This document shows, piece by piece, positions 51,301 through 63,778 of a stretch of 64,000 bases of DNA. A program made the position numbers and the translations under genes. The notes beneath the pieces were generated by a model that had not been told where the DNA came from, made no database searches, and saw only the letters and a list, made by a program, of their open reading frames with translations. The stretch covers positions 14,014,501 through 14,078,500 of the forward strand of contig OX419761.1 of assembly GCA_948567375.1 (NCBI GenBank). The letters are read 5' to 3'. How positions within the stretch are numbered: the stretch's first letter is position 1; each line of letters opens with the position of its first letter. This DNA is from Lunularia cruciata. Its lineage: Eukaryota > Streptophyta > Marchantiopsida > Lunulariales > Lunulariaceae.

Positions 51301-54300
51301 ACTTGAAACTTCCCATGCACTAATTCATTTCAGTGTAACGATCTTTGGCTTTGGTAATTTGTCACAACAAGCAGTCAGATCCAACGGACCCCAGTTTGGA
51401 AACATCCGTAAGTCTTGTCAATCTTCAGAGGCTAGGGAGAAGAAGTTGCTAAGTCACATGTAAGCAAAGGCCAGGGGTTTCTCTCACTGCATTAAAAAGC
51501 CAGATGTGTAATCAAGCGGACAACCAACAGTGATATTCTCCCACATGTACATTCAAGGAGAAGTGAATTGCTGAGCGGAAATGCTTGTCCATTTCTCATA
51601 GGTTAATATTCGGCCAGTTTGGGATGCAACAAATTGTACCTGGTTATCAACTCGACGAGATTCGTGCAGAGCTGTGCCAATGACATGGAGTCCACCTAAC
51701 CTTTTCACCTCGGCACCTTCTTCTTGACAGTGAACCTGACAATCACGGATGATAGATATATATGCCAAAGCTATACAGGCCCTTGTGGTTGTTATTTCAG
51801 AGCCGCCACCCTTGGCGAGCTGCTGCAAGTCTAACTCATCTTTCTCTGATGCTAATTCCAGTGCTGATTGTAACTTCGCCTTCGCCTCCCGGTAGTTCCA
51901 GGTCTCGTTATTCCTCGCACACAATGACGATACTGAACAGTTGGTTCCTAATCAGCAGCGAATCATATTCCTGTACATTGCGATACATTGCAAAAGACAT
52001 ATCCATCTTCTGTAGAACTTCCGACACCATCAGTACAAAAGTGGACTTTACTGCCGAAAGGAATGCGCAGTGCATCAACTCACCTGCGCGGATAGCCACA
52101 CTAATTCGCGCTAATGATATCGGACTTTGTTTGATCTTTGATAATGCCTGCAAGACGGAGTAGAGATTAATTCTTTACATATTGATGAGCTTATCAGATT
52201 TGTCTCCCAGGGCAACAATCTACAACGACAACAGCGTACTTTCGTAACCGCTTTCAAGCAGAAGTGAAATGTATAAAAGGCGTGAAGGCTCGTGCACCTG
52301 AAGTTGGCAAGATGCGAGAACATGGAGGAGTATTTTCCAAATTACCAGTTGTGACAGTGGAGCCCCGTCGGTGTCTATGTTAGGCGCTTCATTTGTCATA
52401 TAGGCGATCAAATTGTTCTCGACAATCTCCTTGGCAAACATCTACAATATTCCACAAGAGCTCAAGCTCAGTTCAAGCTCAAGAAGTCGGAGTAAGGCGG
52501 AGAAAATAAGCTAATGTCCAAAAATAGACATTCGCCCAGACCACAAGACCTGCAGTTCAACAAACTCAGCCTACTTAGGCATCTCGAAGTTGAGTTTGAC
52601 CAGATAAGTACTTGCAGAATTGATTCTATCACAGCTTCGACTAACCGTCACATTACTGACAACCTTCGTAAGAAGGTTAAAGTGACTAGATCAATATTTG
52701 AGAAATGGGAGCAGAAGCCGTTAGAAGAACGGGGGATCCAGGCCCACTTGAGTATGGAACCGAGAACGTGCATATGAAATGCATGCATGACCGTAGCAAA
52801 CCGAAATGAATTGAATGTAAGCAAATGGAATGTGAGTGAATCTAACATTAAGAAGATAAGCGGACGTAAGGACATGACACATTTCATAAGCAACACCTGC
52901 AGAGAACTAGTATACATCATGGAATAAGAACCAAGACAACCGATTAAGGTCTGAAAGCAAAGGAGGACCATCAAAGAGAGAAATATCGAGCAAGGAGGAA
53001 AAGACAGAGCTTAGTTGAGCATGGGTGGAGTGTAAAGCGTGCGAGGACTGGATAGTTATATCGCAGCATGATCTATGTACGCATGAGTCCTAAAATACTG
53101 AACACTGAAGGAAGCAGACAGGCGGTCATAGCAAGCCTCCACGGAAGCACTAAAGACTTCATCAGCGCCTAATGCAGTGCCAAAGTAGCTGGACGAATGC
53201 CAGTACTCATACCGAGTTTCTGTTTTGACAATATTTTAAGGTCATCTTAACAGAAACAGAATCTGTTTGAGGTCTCCAGGTCTAATACTTACCTCAGAAT
53301 TTCCGCCCAGTATGATGTCAGTACCTCTCCCAGCCATATTAGTTGCTATCGTTATTGCGCATTTTCTACCAGCTTGAGCAACAATCTCAGCCTCCCTCGC
53401 TGCATACTGCAACAAACAAGGTCTCAACAGAGAAGTCTGGAATCTGATTCCTGAACCCATCCGATGATGATGAACCATGCATAATTGGATAACGGAAATT
53501 CATCACTTTGGTCAAGCTGGCGCTCAGCCTAAGAACTTTATACCAAAATCGCATAACAAGAACTTGAAGATCAAGACTTAGATCGCGGATACAAAATATA
53601 TCCATCTTTGATTGATTCAAGAGGGACGAGGCTGAACCTTTGGACGTGCATTTAGCACATTGTGTGGTATCCCCCACTCCCTCAATAGTTCGGACAAGTA
53701 CTCAGACTGCTCCACACTGCGGAATTTCAACAACTTTAGTGATGCGAAATCTCTAAGGATCAAGGAACCAAACACAAACGATCCACATCCTCAAGATCCG
53801 TAATCAGATGAAAGAGAATGCTGATGAATGTCCAGCCAGTACAGACAGCAGAGCAAGTGTTTGCTCACCTTGTAGTACCAACCAGAACTGGCCGCCCCTG
53901 CGTATACATATACTCAACTTCTTCTCTAACTTTCTCCCATTTTCCCTTAGCCACCTGTGACGTTTTTGTGCAATTGTCAAGAACTGGATAGATTATAGAC
54001 TATCATAGCAAACCTCAACTGTTGAGTGTTATGGCTTACTAGGGAGATAATAATGCAATGAAATCCCATTGAAGCATATGGGAAATGAGAGCAGAAGCTG
54101 TTCGAAGAACGGAAGATCCATAGTGTTCCTATGAGGCATAGTGTATTTACTGGGAAGAGCTGTAGTGGAAGGTCCTGGCGAATATTTGGTAGATTTGTCG
54201 GTACTTCAACCACGGGCATTTTGTAAATTTTTAGGAACTCAGCTTCCTGGCCAACCAGAAATCCAGTCACTTTTATGCTCTTTCCTGTATTCACCGAAGT

Positions 54301-57300
54301 AAGGCTTGCACACCCGATACAGTACGGAAATTGCACAATTTAACCATTCGAGTGCTGGACGTAAATTCAATCAAACTCCGTAATGGCTGACCTCTGTTTT
54401 GGCTGTGCCAGTCATGCCTGATAGCTTGGGATATAGCTTGAAAAAGGACTGATACGTAATCTGCGCTACAGTGACGGTGTCGGCCTGTATATAAGAGAGC
54501 ATTAACATGCAGTTGTGAGCTGGAGTTGAGTACAACAGACACATACTTGGAGGGTTATAGAAAGTACATGAAGAATAAAAGGCAGAGAAACAAATACCTG
54601 TATCCGAAGCCCCTCCTTAGCCTCAACAGCTTGATGAATACCATCGGACCAGCGTCTGTTCTCTACAACCCTGCCAGTGAACTGCACAATGAAACCAGCG
54701 GCTAAGATATATGACATGGCTTGAGTTACGGTGGAGACATTCAAGACGGCACTGCTGTAATGGATATATAAATCCATATGGTGACACTTATAACGGTGTC
54801 TTCCGATACTATAATACAAGCAAGCCAAATCAAACGGTTTGTGCATGGAACTTAAGTCATGTAAGCTGACCCAAAATAAACTCTATAATTACAGACCTCA
54901 TCAACAATTTGAACTTGCCCGTCCTTGACAATGTAGTGTACATCGCGTTGATGGAATTCCTTTGCTTTGAGTGCTGTTATCACAAACCTGCTTGCTCAAG
55001 TAGGTCAACAGCTGCGTTCAGAATCACCTCTGGGCGTTTGGCAATACGTAAACACTCAAGAAGTATGAAGACATCCCAAACACTGAACTTTCGTGATATT
55101 TTTTAGTACAAAGGAAAGGACTTACCGAGCCCAAGGGTCTCTCTCATCCCATAAATCTTCAGTATCCAGTGCAAATTCTGCGGCAGCTACACCTTCTTCG
55201 GTCAATTCAGTATTTTTGTCCTTGTAATCAACCTTGTAATGCTGCATACTTCCCAACGGACACAACAAGTTTCTCCATGAATACTGGTGAGAATGTGAGA
55301 ACTCGAAACGAAGAAAAGGGAAGGGGAAAGTCACAGGAGTAAAACTGGTTGAGCTCCTCAGTGGCATATAAGGAACCACTAGGTTCAGCAACTCGGCCGG
55401 TGGACATGATTATTTTGATTCTTGGCAATTATCACCAAAGTCAAGCTATTGACTTCGGATAAGTTTCTTCATCTTGGAAAGGTATGAATGCTTACATATT
55501 CCGGGACGAGAAAGTCTGCAACTTCAGCAGCCACTGGATATCGAGCCGCATCCTTATTAGACTGTTCAAGAAAGCAAACAATGACTCAAAAATGGAGCCG
55601 AATAAAAGAGAAAAGTAGCTTGTTTTTTAAAAGAGAAGGTAACACTTGATTTCAAGTCAGACAGTCATCCAATCCGAATGCGTCCGTAAACAAATCGAAA
55701 TGTGGACGAAATGTATGTTCAGTAAGGAAAACTTGCCAGATGTATATTGAAATCAACTTCGTCCTTCCTGATGTCGATATAAATTACAATCCCATGCACT
55801 CTGCAATTTAAACTCGTAAAAAGATGGTGTGGTAATCTCACCTGACTACTAATAAGTAAAGGATTTCGTCCTTCGTCAATAAGCACAGAGTCAACCTCAT
55901 CTACGATGGCGAAGTTGAATGGCGTAGGCCTGTAGAATCTCAGAGGAAACCCAAACGAGTTAGAGCTGAGAAAGGACAACCAGTAGCGGGATAAAACGGT
56001 TCAAAATTCTTCATCAACACTTGAGCATAGCAACGCACCAGCGCATGACAAGATCCTCCTTCTTTTCACTTGTATGATCCCGCAGATAATCAAATCCAAG
56101 TTCCTGCAACCCCGCAAGATCACAACCATCATCCTGTGCAGTCATTTTTTGCCACCCCACGGTTTTTCAACATGATATTCTAGACATGTATCTTTACTCA
56201 TCAATTTGAGCACGAAGTTTCCCATCCGCAGTATGTTTCACAAAGCTTATGTGACTGACCTTTGCTTTTAAGTAGTTTGACAGCTTAACATACCGAGTTA
56301 TTAGAGTAGGTGATGTCACAAGCGTAAGCCTCCTTCCTCTCGTGGGGACGCATATTTGACTGCAAAATTGAGCCAGCCAGCTCTAAAACTTCTAGACAAT
56401 AACTTCTCCAACCATGGCTTGCAAGAAATGAAGAAAACTGTTAAACCAGTAACTAAGTGGAGTAACCAATTGTTCCATAGCAACAGAAGGTTCGGGGCAT
56501 ACACCTGAACAAGACCGACAGATAGACCGAGGAAACGGTGAATCTGCCCCATCCATTCGGCGTCTCTTTGAGCCAGATAATCATTTACTGTGACGACTGC
56601 AAACCACTTTTATTCTCAGAAAAATCCATGTTTTGATACATCAACAAATGGTTTGCTAGGTTAGAATCTAGTACTAGAAGCTTCACAAATACTGCGGTTA
56701 GAGTAAAAACGTAATTCAAGCTTGAAAAGATCTGGGAAGTACAGCTGAATTGAGTCTAACGTTAACCGGACAGCTGAGTCTTTACTGTATTCCTGGAGTA
56801 CAATGCAAGGAATCATACCATGAACACCCCGACCTGTCAAAGAGTTCAAGTAAGCTGCAAAGTCAAGAAAAAAGATCAGTATAGTTTCTAGGCAAGAAGA
56901 CTCACTCACATGTAGCTCATTATCTAGTTCGCTACCCTTTCCATTTTATCTTTACTGAGTAATTTTCCTTTTGTATCTACACAATTTCAGAACAGAGGAT
57001 CGCATATATGACCACCAAATTACCTGCCAAAGGAGAAACTAGAGTTTTCCCTTCCCCTGTTTTCATCTCCGCAATTCCACCATCATGCAGCACTGCACCG
57101 CCAATAATCTGCAAGTCAACGTCAAGTTGTCTAAAGTCTGTCAGCAGCTGTCTAAAGTGGATGCTAGCAATCTTCCATGACTACTATCTGGCAAATCTGG
57201 CAAATCCGACGAGGAAAGCTACACTAAACAGCAAACCTATTTCAGAGAAACGGATTAGGAGAAATAGCGCATCCCTGGTCAGAAGCAGTTCTCAGGTTCT

Positions 57301-58346
57301 ATTCAAACAAGATCCTAGTAGACATTCAAAATCCTGTTTGATTCATTTGAATTCTTTACAATTGGCACAACCTAGAACGTCTCAGACCATAAATACTGAG
57401 ACGTCATGAAGCCAAAATTTGTATTTCCGGGCAAATCAAACACTCAAAAATATGTACGTACCTGCACATCAAAGTGACGCATTCCCAGAACCCGCCTCGC
57501 TGCTTCACGTACCACAGCAAAGGCTTCTGTACAATGTCCAAAGGAAAACAACATAAGCTTCTCATGACCTGTAGCAGGCGAGCCGAGAAAAGAATCCATG
57601 TGCATAACACGAACCAATCCTTTTCAATGTCTTTCCCGCAATTTATAATCCGCCTCATGATTATGTAACGAACAGAAGACAGTAATCATATTCACTATTT
57701 CGCTCAAATAGTGGAAGGTTACAGACCTGCTTGGATGGAGTCCAAAGTTGCCCCATTTTGAACCCTCTGTCGAAATTCATCTGTCTTGCCACGAAGCTGA
57801 AGTACCACAAAGATTTCCGTTCAGGGTGACTACATCTGCTTACAAAATTCCTAGAACCCCATGAGTCAATAAAGTCCGACATGAAAACCACGAACAACCT
57901 GGAATAAACATTAAGTAGCTGAAAAGAAGAATTGCTCACACCTGTTCATCTGTGAGAGCCCGTGTTGAATATTCCAGACTGTTAACGGTTTCCACTAACT
58001 TGTAATAATCTCTCACCACCCAGTGATTAAGTTTCAGCATCTGCCGCCAGTTACTCTTCACATAACTCAAATTCTCCTTCGCCTGGGGAAGAAACGATAC
58101 GGGTCCTCCCAAAACCTTCCTCCCCTCATAATTCCAAACACTCCGTCCGCAGAAAAACCCATTCCCATTTCTCGCACTTCTGCTGCAGAAACTTCTACTC
58201 AAAATCGAAACTCCACCAAAATTTTCAGATATCGACCCAACAGAACTGATTCTGACTGCGTAATTTTTGGCCTCAGTTGCTCTGGTGCCAATGACACTCG
58301 GAGGCGTTCTGGTCCCAACAACGAAGGCCCCTTGAACCAGAGCCAT
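48382..58346 (-). CDS. SECA2: Protein translocase subunit SECA2, chloroplast
   Basis: ATPase motor of the plastid's second Sec pathway (SCY2/SECE2), which inserts proteins into envelope membranes. 31 exons with GT-AG junctions and continuous phase: 58346-57942, 57796-57727, 57526-57462, 57108-57024, 56854-56819, 56596-56505, 56359-56294, 56103-56039, 55929-55842, 55561-55496, 55241-55126, 54987-54897, 54681-54598, 54484-54392, 54246-54151, 53954-53869, 53716-53638, 53406-53293, 52441-52346, 52147-52084, 51932-51640, 51175-51120, 50985-50874, 50706-50626, 50381-50302, 50122-50068, 49695-49599, 49461-49214, 49138-49019, 48740-48666, 48552-48382. The product is 1,114 residues. It has a transit-like N-terminus, Walker A TGEGKT (197-202), Walker B DEVD (305-308), [10 protein letters not shown] (583-592) and [16 protein letters not shown] (751-766). 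[22 protein letters not shown] and [14 protein letters not shown] mark SECA2 rather than SECA1, and there is no C-terminal zinc finger. The start is ATG 58346; the GTG at 58370 was rejected. Exons 26-28 are the least conserved. Confidence 0.95.
52700..52745. repeat. Intronic repeat, copy 1 (SECA2 intron 18)
   Basis: 'gaaatgggagcagaagccgt' followed by 'tagaagaacgggggatcca'. It matches 54082-54122 in another SECA2 intron, in the same orientation, with about six differences over 40 bp. Confidence 0.7.
54080..54122. repeat. Intronic repeat, copy 2 (SECA2 intron 15)
   Basis: 'gaaatgagagcagaagctgt' followed by 'tcgaagaacggaagatcca'. Partner of 52700-52745. Either a dispersed repeat or an internal duplication within the gene. 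Confidence 0.7.
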
Positions 58347-59355
58347 CGCAATCGAAACTCTCTTCAACACAGAGCTTGAGCAAATGCATGGGTTCAGGGT
58401 CAGTCAGGCACTCCTTCGGCGCCGTCTCTAAAACCATTGACGAGTCGCGCGCTTTACTACCAGCTGCGCCAAGTCACGATTTTAAACAATCCCCACGCCT
58501 TCCTGTGGACAAAACCTCACCTGCGCCATTTCCTAGCGACTCATCAACCGCCTCTCTAAAGTTAGAGGCGACAACACTTGTGAGGCCCGTCGCGGTTCCA
58601 CAAGTACGCCGGGTCATGACGTGTAGCTAATGGCAAGCTATAACTCCAGCGCCTTAGCCGGCACGAGGGTACTACCTATAAGTGCTCTCACAGTGGCTTG
58701 CGTAGAAATGGTTTGAACTACGTCGTGGATAAGCCATGGCGTCACGGCGCATCTTTGCTTCGTGACGCGTCATGGAAACTGAGTCTCGAGCCACAGGTTT
58801 ACTGAACGTCATCCCTCTTGGATTGGAAGCAGAAGAAACGTCCTCTTATGCTGCTGCTGCTGCAACTGGATTGCAGTGTCGCTTCTGTCGTGGTGATTTC
58901 AAGCCAATCTTTTCTTGAGGTTAGAGATTCGATTCAATATTTGCCCTTCGGGTTTGTAAATCCTCGTTATTGACCATCGATTCGCTTTGATATAGTTCCT
59001 CTTTTGACAAATGTGGTGGAAATTGCTGATAGAATTAGACGTGACGGAAGAAACTTTGATGGGGTGTGAGCTAAGTAGGGAAATGGTTTTGGTCATTATT
59101 CGAAGCTGCTGCAATTTCTCTCTTTCGTTTCGGGTTTGTATATTCTAGTTATAAATTTCCCAATTGGTTGACAGTTCTTCATTTGAGAATTTTGGCTTAA
59201 ATTGCTGAGAGAAGTGGGCGAGAAAGAAATTTTGACGATTCTCTAGCTAAGTAAGGAGATGGATGTGGGTTTTGTTCCTGTGAAGGACTGAATTTTGGGA
59301 GTTCATAGAGGAAATCTTGAAAATTGAGCTCATTTCTTGAAAGGTGAGGGAAGCT
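58347..59355. promoter_or_regulatory. Bidirectional intergenic region, SECA2 and the 59-kb gene
   Basis: About 1 kb separates the divergent start codons. It includes a (CTG)5 run at 58851-58865 and a diverged tandem duplication at 58949-59290, which probably lies in the leader of the plus-strand gene. A shared promoter for two plastid genes is plausible from spacing, but no core element is assigned. Confidence 0.45.
58949..59300 (+). repeat. Diverged tandem duplication, about 180-bp unit
   Basis: 'cgggtttgta' occurs at 58949 and 59131. It is followed in both copies by ttgac/ttgaca...gttc(c/t)tc.ttttga/atttgag, 'aaattgctga.aga', and 'agctaagta(g/a)gga(a/g)atgg' at about 59069 and 59245. Order and spacing are conserved while the bases have drifted. 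Confidence 0.65.
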
Positions 59356-60811
59356 ATGGCGCAGCTTATTGCTGTGGCCACCACCTCATATTCTTCTGAA
59401 ACGTGCAAACGGCTCGCTTTTGGTGGGAGTCAGAACATCAGCCTAAAAGGTTGCAATTCTGAGTGCTGGGAACTGAATTTCTCTGACTGCAACAGTGAGA
59501 GAAATTCTCCGTCGAAGCGCTTTCCATTTCTCTGTTTGGCCTCAGGTGCTGGGGAACGGGGAGCTCTCAAGCCAAAGGTAGTATACTCCTGAAGAAAATC
59601 AAGAGGCAATCAAATCCTTATGATTATGAGTGTAGAATGTGGACGGGGTCACTACTGTATGTGTAAGATTGAACTTGAGATTGAGGTTTGTTTTATTTCT
59701 GCTGTGATGGATCTCTCCTTCGATTGTCGACAGAAATGTGTGGGTTTATTTTAGCTGTGATGGACCTCTTCTTGGATTGTTAACAGAAGTAGCTGGATTT
59801 TCACAGGCCAGGAGGGCAGAGACTGTTGGGTTTGGAACAGGGAAGAGGTCAGGTGGAGAGTTGAGTAGGAGGTTGACAAGAGTGACTGCAATAGGGGAAG
59901 AGACAACAGAAGGGCAAGAAAAGGTTCAAGAGACGGTGGCCAGAGGAACAACTCTGAGCCAACTTGATCAACAGCTTAGCTCATTGGCGAACAGGGATGA
60001 CTCACCTTCTCTTCCCGTCCGTCCACCCTCAGGTACTTCTCACCTCTGAAAACTTTTTTACTCTCAAAGTCTCCATATACACATGAAGCTAAATGAAATG
60101 TGAAAGCTTTCTCCGTTCTGTAGTCACCATCCAACTTCCTATTGTGGATGTTAGCATCTTCTAAATAGTGACTTTAATTAATAACTACTTACATCGCTCG
60201 ATGAAATTTCGGCAACAACACAAGTACTTTTTTTAGTGGGAGATTAATTGGAACAGCCCATTCAGCAAATTACATGTCTCTAAAGCTTCAAATCCCATCT
60301 TTTGTTTGCAAGATTACTGAGGCTGGAATGGATCGTAAAACTGTGAGTTTGTTTTAGACATAGTTGGGTCCAGAAATTGGTACAGCCGGGGAGCTGTACC
60401 AATTTCTGGACCCAACTATGTCTAAAACAAAGCTCAGTAGGTTCTCCACTGGTACTGATCTCAAAAGCGTTCGCAGGTGTTTCAACACAGCAGAAGAGAC
60501 CGGTTAAAAGAGAAGTTGGAGCGCCAAGCGATGGCCCTCTTGAGTGGCCAGAGTTTGAGGCTGGATTTTTAGCATTTCTGGGAGGTGCACTCTTGCTGCT
60601 GACAGTGGTGAGCAATTTGCTATACAAAACGTTCTTAGGACCCCCTGTAGCACCTTATAGAGATGGGGATGCGATACAAAGCTCGGCTGGAGCAGAGCCC
60701 CGATACAGAATCACAACGCTGTCTGAAGAGAAGACGGCAAGGGATGCCAAAGAGGCAGCTCGGCTGCAAGCTATTCAGAGTAGAGAGGCTCCTTCCTTGA
60801 GCCTAGAGTAG
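59356..60811 (+). CDS. Predicted plastid single-pass membrane protein, unrecognised
   Basis: Three exons: 59356-59577, 59807-60032 and 60477-60811. All introns are GT-AG, phases agree, and the product is 260 residues. Residues 1 to about 65 are Ser/Cys-rich with few acids, transit-peptide-like. The middle is hydrophilic and Arg/Glu/Gln-rich with a Pro-rich end (SLPVRPPSG). Residues 172-178 read EWPEFEA and lead into a hydrophobic helix at about 179-199 (GFLAFLGGALLLLTVVSNLL), then YKTFLGPP and an acidic/basic tail ending SLSLE. A Pro-rich stretch followed by WPEF and one helix recalls the thylakoid photosystem II protection protein MPH1, but I cannot confirm that. The ATG at 59356 was preferred over the upstream GTG at 59344. 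Exon 3 was begun at 60477, the only phase-compatible AG that joins the conserved-looking reading. Confidence 0.72.
59701..59790 (+). repeat. Short tandem duplication in intron 1
   Basis: 'gctgtgatgga(t/c)ctct(c/t)cttc' with the following '(c/g)gattgt(c/t)(g/a)acagaa' occurs at 59701 and again at 59754, 53 bp apart. Each copy ends in a CAG that could serve as an alternative acceptor. Confidence 0.75.
60348..60431. repeat. Perfect 39-bp inverted repeat with a 6-nt loop, in intron 2
   Basis: 60348-60386 and 60393-60431 are exact reverse complements, from tttgttttagacatagttgg through ggtccagaaattggtacagc. They are separated only by cggg-ga (60387-60392). It lies wholly inside intron 2 (60033-60476) of the membrane-protein gene, 45 nt before the chosen acceptor. 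The transcript would fold into a strong hairpin. Confidence 0.97.
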
Positions 60812-63778
60812 GAAATTTATATCTTTTCCCGATACGTCTCCATGCGGTGTGCTATTATGGAGGAGTGATGTTGTGAATCTATGTATTATGAAGATTCGTT
60901 GAAAGTAAATGCGGTACCAGAGGAAAAATCCCGTGTTCAGGTTATCCTGCGCTGTTAGCTTGTTCCATGTCAATCTGTTGGTATAGAATGTAATCAACTT
61001 CTGTACAATCACTTCCACCCGCATCCCGTATGGGCGCCAGCACCTACGCAGGAAGAGGGGATGGGGGGGGATGGTGGGGGGATGGGGAGGGACAGATTCC
61101 TACAGAAGGAAGTCATACTTGAAACAGGGTCTTTAACATAATAAACCAGTAATCAAGATATGATTTGACACACTTTCCGCTTTCAGCACATGGCTCACCT
61201 TGAGACCCCTCCTCCTAGAGAGGTGGTTTCGGAGTTCGTCTATTGTGTTGAGAGGGTCTAGCTTGTATACATGCAATACACGTCCACCAATTACAAGCAG
61301 TCAAATGAATGGTTAGAGCAAGTGAATGTCTTGTCCTGACCATCTAAACCATCCCGCAACCATTAAAATAAACCTGCTAGTTAGCTCTTGAAGGTCGAGC
61401 AACCTGTATCTGTACAGGTTGCTTATCCAGCTTCGGTCGAGTCCTCATGCGGTGTGCGCTGCAGCGCAACCTTCAGAGTCGGTGTCTCACCGAACGAAAT
61501 TTACGCTTGCGGTGAACTTGTCATGGAAGAGAAGGTCAGTTTATAAGAACCAAGAGATGTATATCGAGAATAAGCAGCTAGCCAAGCCACGTAAACAACT
61601 TTCTAAGTATTTAATTTAAATATTAGTTAAATATCAGATATTTTGATAAGTATTAGCTACTTTATTTATTTGTTTTATATATAGGTAACAATATTTTAAA
61701 TTTTCATTTTATTTGAACGTAATTAAAATTATATAAAAAGGTTGCAGAATGCGTAACAGCTTCACTTTCCAGGCAATTTGATCAGCGAGCAAAATTCATG
61801 GATACGTAATACTTTTCAGGACCGGTAAGATCGTGCAGGTAGCTGGACAACTATCGCGGCTGGCGGTTCTCTTATATGGAAGCACAGCCTCCGAATGCGG
61901 AATATCTAGACGCCCAAGGAGCGAGTATATAGGACTTGGACAGAGAGGTGCAGGGGAGAAATCCCTGGATGCTCCCAGTCCTCATGGGCCCATCTACACT
62001 AAACATACGAGAAGGAATCACAGGTTTTCCTAGTAAGTCTGCGAAGTAACTCCCACGACTTCGTCAGTGCTTACTAGAAGCTAACTGGATGCAATAGCCA
62101 GTACTCCTCGTCCCCAGTTTCTGTCTCGCTCATTATTAGACATCCAAAATGAAAAACCACCAGTATGTTACAATAATTGTGAATTCAGGAATGACATTTC
62201 CAATTTCAATGTTGATGAAGTTTCATTCACAATAAGAGCAACGGCAACCTAGACCTAAGACATGAAGAACGAAGAATAGCACTCGAATCAGCTCTTTCAG
62301 CACTCGAAACTGTTTCTCTTTCTGACTTCGCTGTATTTATCTGCGGCATAAGAACCATTCTAACTTCATCGGCCATCTCTCCATTCGAAACAGGTCAAGG
62401 AGATATGTAGATTCAAACCACAATCTTCCACAAAGGGTACTGTCCAGGCAACGAACGCCAAATGGCAATTGGGGGCAATCGAATCGTAATCGTATGTACT
62501 TACAAGAAAAGTGAAATATCTCACAAGAAATCACAAAGCTTGATCCCAGCAAGAAAGACAGCTAATGACTACTTGCCCCATCTAATTTGAAGCTAAATTC
62601 CACTAATATGTTCTATGGACACGTGTCCATCTCATTTGCAACCTCAGACAATTTGACATATGTGACCTGAGAATGTTGTGACCATCAATCCATTCAATCC
62701 AACCAGGGCTTGAAAAAGCCCTTGCTTCAACTTTATACAATGACGACATTCAAGTTATACAATATATACTGTGACAAAAGCTTACAAACATTTGGCATTA
62801 ACTTTACTTGCAATCGTCAATTACCCGAGTGCACTTCTCCAACACCCTCCTGTCGGGCGCACCCCTCCAACTACCATCACGCTTAAAATGGGTGGGTCCT
62901 TCTTGAGTCCTTCATGAACTGTGCACACAGCTCCTATATGTGATCTGTTGTTGAACTATCCTACACTGACAGGCTGAGCAGTTGAGAGGCCATATTAAAA
63001 GTTATGTTATTAACTAGGACAGCTCTCGAGACAATCCATTCCTGACGGATGTTTAGCCATGTACAGAACAGAGCTCAATATTGCGTAGTTTATCCTGCAA
63101 CTGAACTCATTGAACAGTGCCAGCCTCAGTCTTACGACCATAGACCCCCAAAAAAATGTGGTTTCAAACCTCGTAATTCCAAAGCGAAATGATTGAGATG
63201 AACCTATGTACCACTCTGGTGTTGCCTATGGATATGATGATCTACACTTCGCCTCCTGGCACCGCCCCAGGCAGTTAGGGAAGAACTTTTACGACTGACG
63301 GCATGAATAACCGAGGCTACTTTGTGATGTTAACACAAATGGCAATAACATCTCTGATGCTCACGCCTGTTGAATCATAACGAAGGAGGAAAAAGGGCGG
63401 AATTGACAGATGCTTCAAACCGTGTTAGAGAAATTCTACCCTAGATCAAAAACACTAATCACTTCTCCACTAGATGTGTTGAGTAATACCATCACAATGT
63501 CGCCTTGCTATGCTCACCACTGAACGTTAAATCCATCTATGACCTAAGCCCCACCACTGAGAACCTTGCTGTGGGGTCACTGTAGGTTTGGATGTGGATC
63601 TTCAAAAGACCCAGCTCTGCTCATACACAACTTTGACAGCATGGTTGCCACGCACTCAGATTGAGCAAAGCTTTTGAGGCCTTCATGCCATAGTAGAAGA
63701 CATATGCACATTAAAGCGGCAAGAACACTGGTCTTCCATCCCCTGGTTCTTACAATGATCGACGTGAAGTGTAGCTTA
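60812..63778. other. Gene-free 3' flank
   Basis: Holds a G-rich tract at 61056-61095 and an AT-rich block at 61600-61745. Open frames of about 66-71 codons (for example 61833-62033, 62552-62337) show no motif. No RNA gene is recognised. Confidence 0.4.
61056..61095 (+). other. G-rich tract with G-quadruplex potential
   Basis: Runs of 4, 8, 6 and 4 G separated by AT or ATGGT, followed by AGGG. The pattern satisfies the usual four-run G-quadruplex rule, about 250 bp past the stop codon of the plus-strand gene and in its sense strand. Confidence 0.7.

Noticed and set aside
52514-52974. Open frames on both strands in the 851-bp SECA2 intron 18
   Set aside because: GGNSE to [10 protein letters not shown] is the conserved SECA2 join across this intron; the frames have no motif.
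60377-60476. Extension of exon 3 of the 59-kb gene upstream through the hairpin
   Set aside because: The frame starts only at a TTG and reads through the palindrome. The AG at 60476 fits the phase of exon 2 and excludes the repeat.
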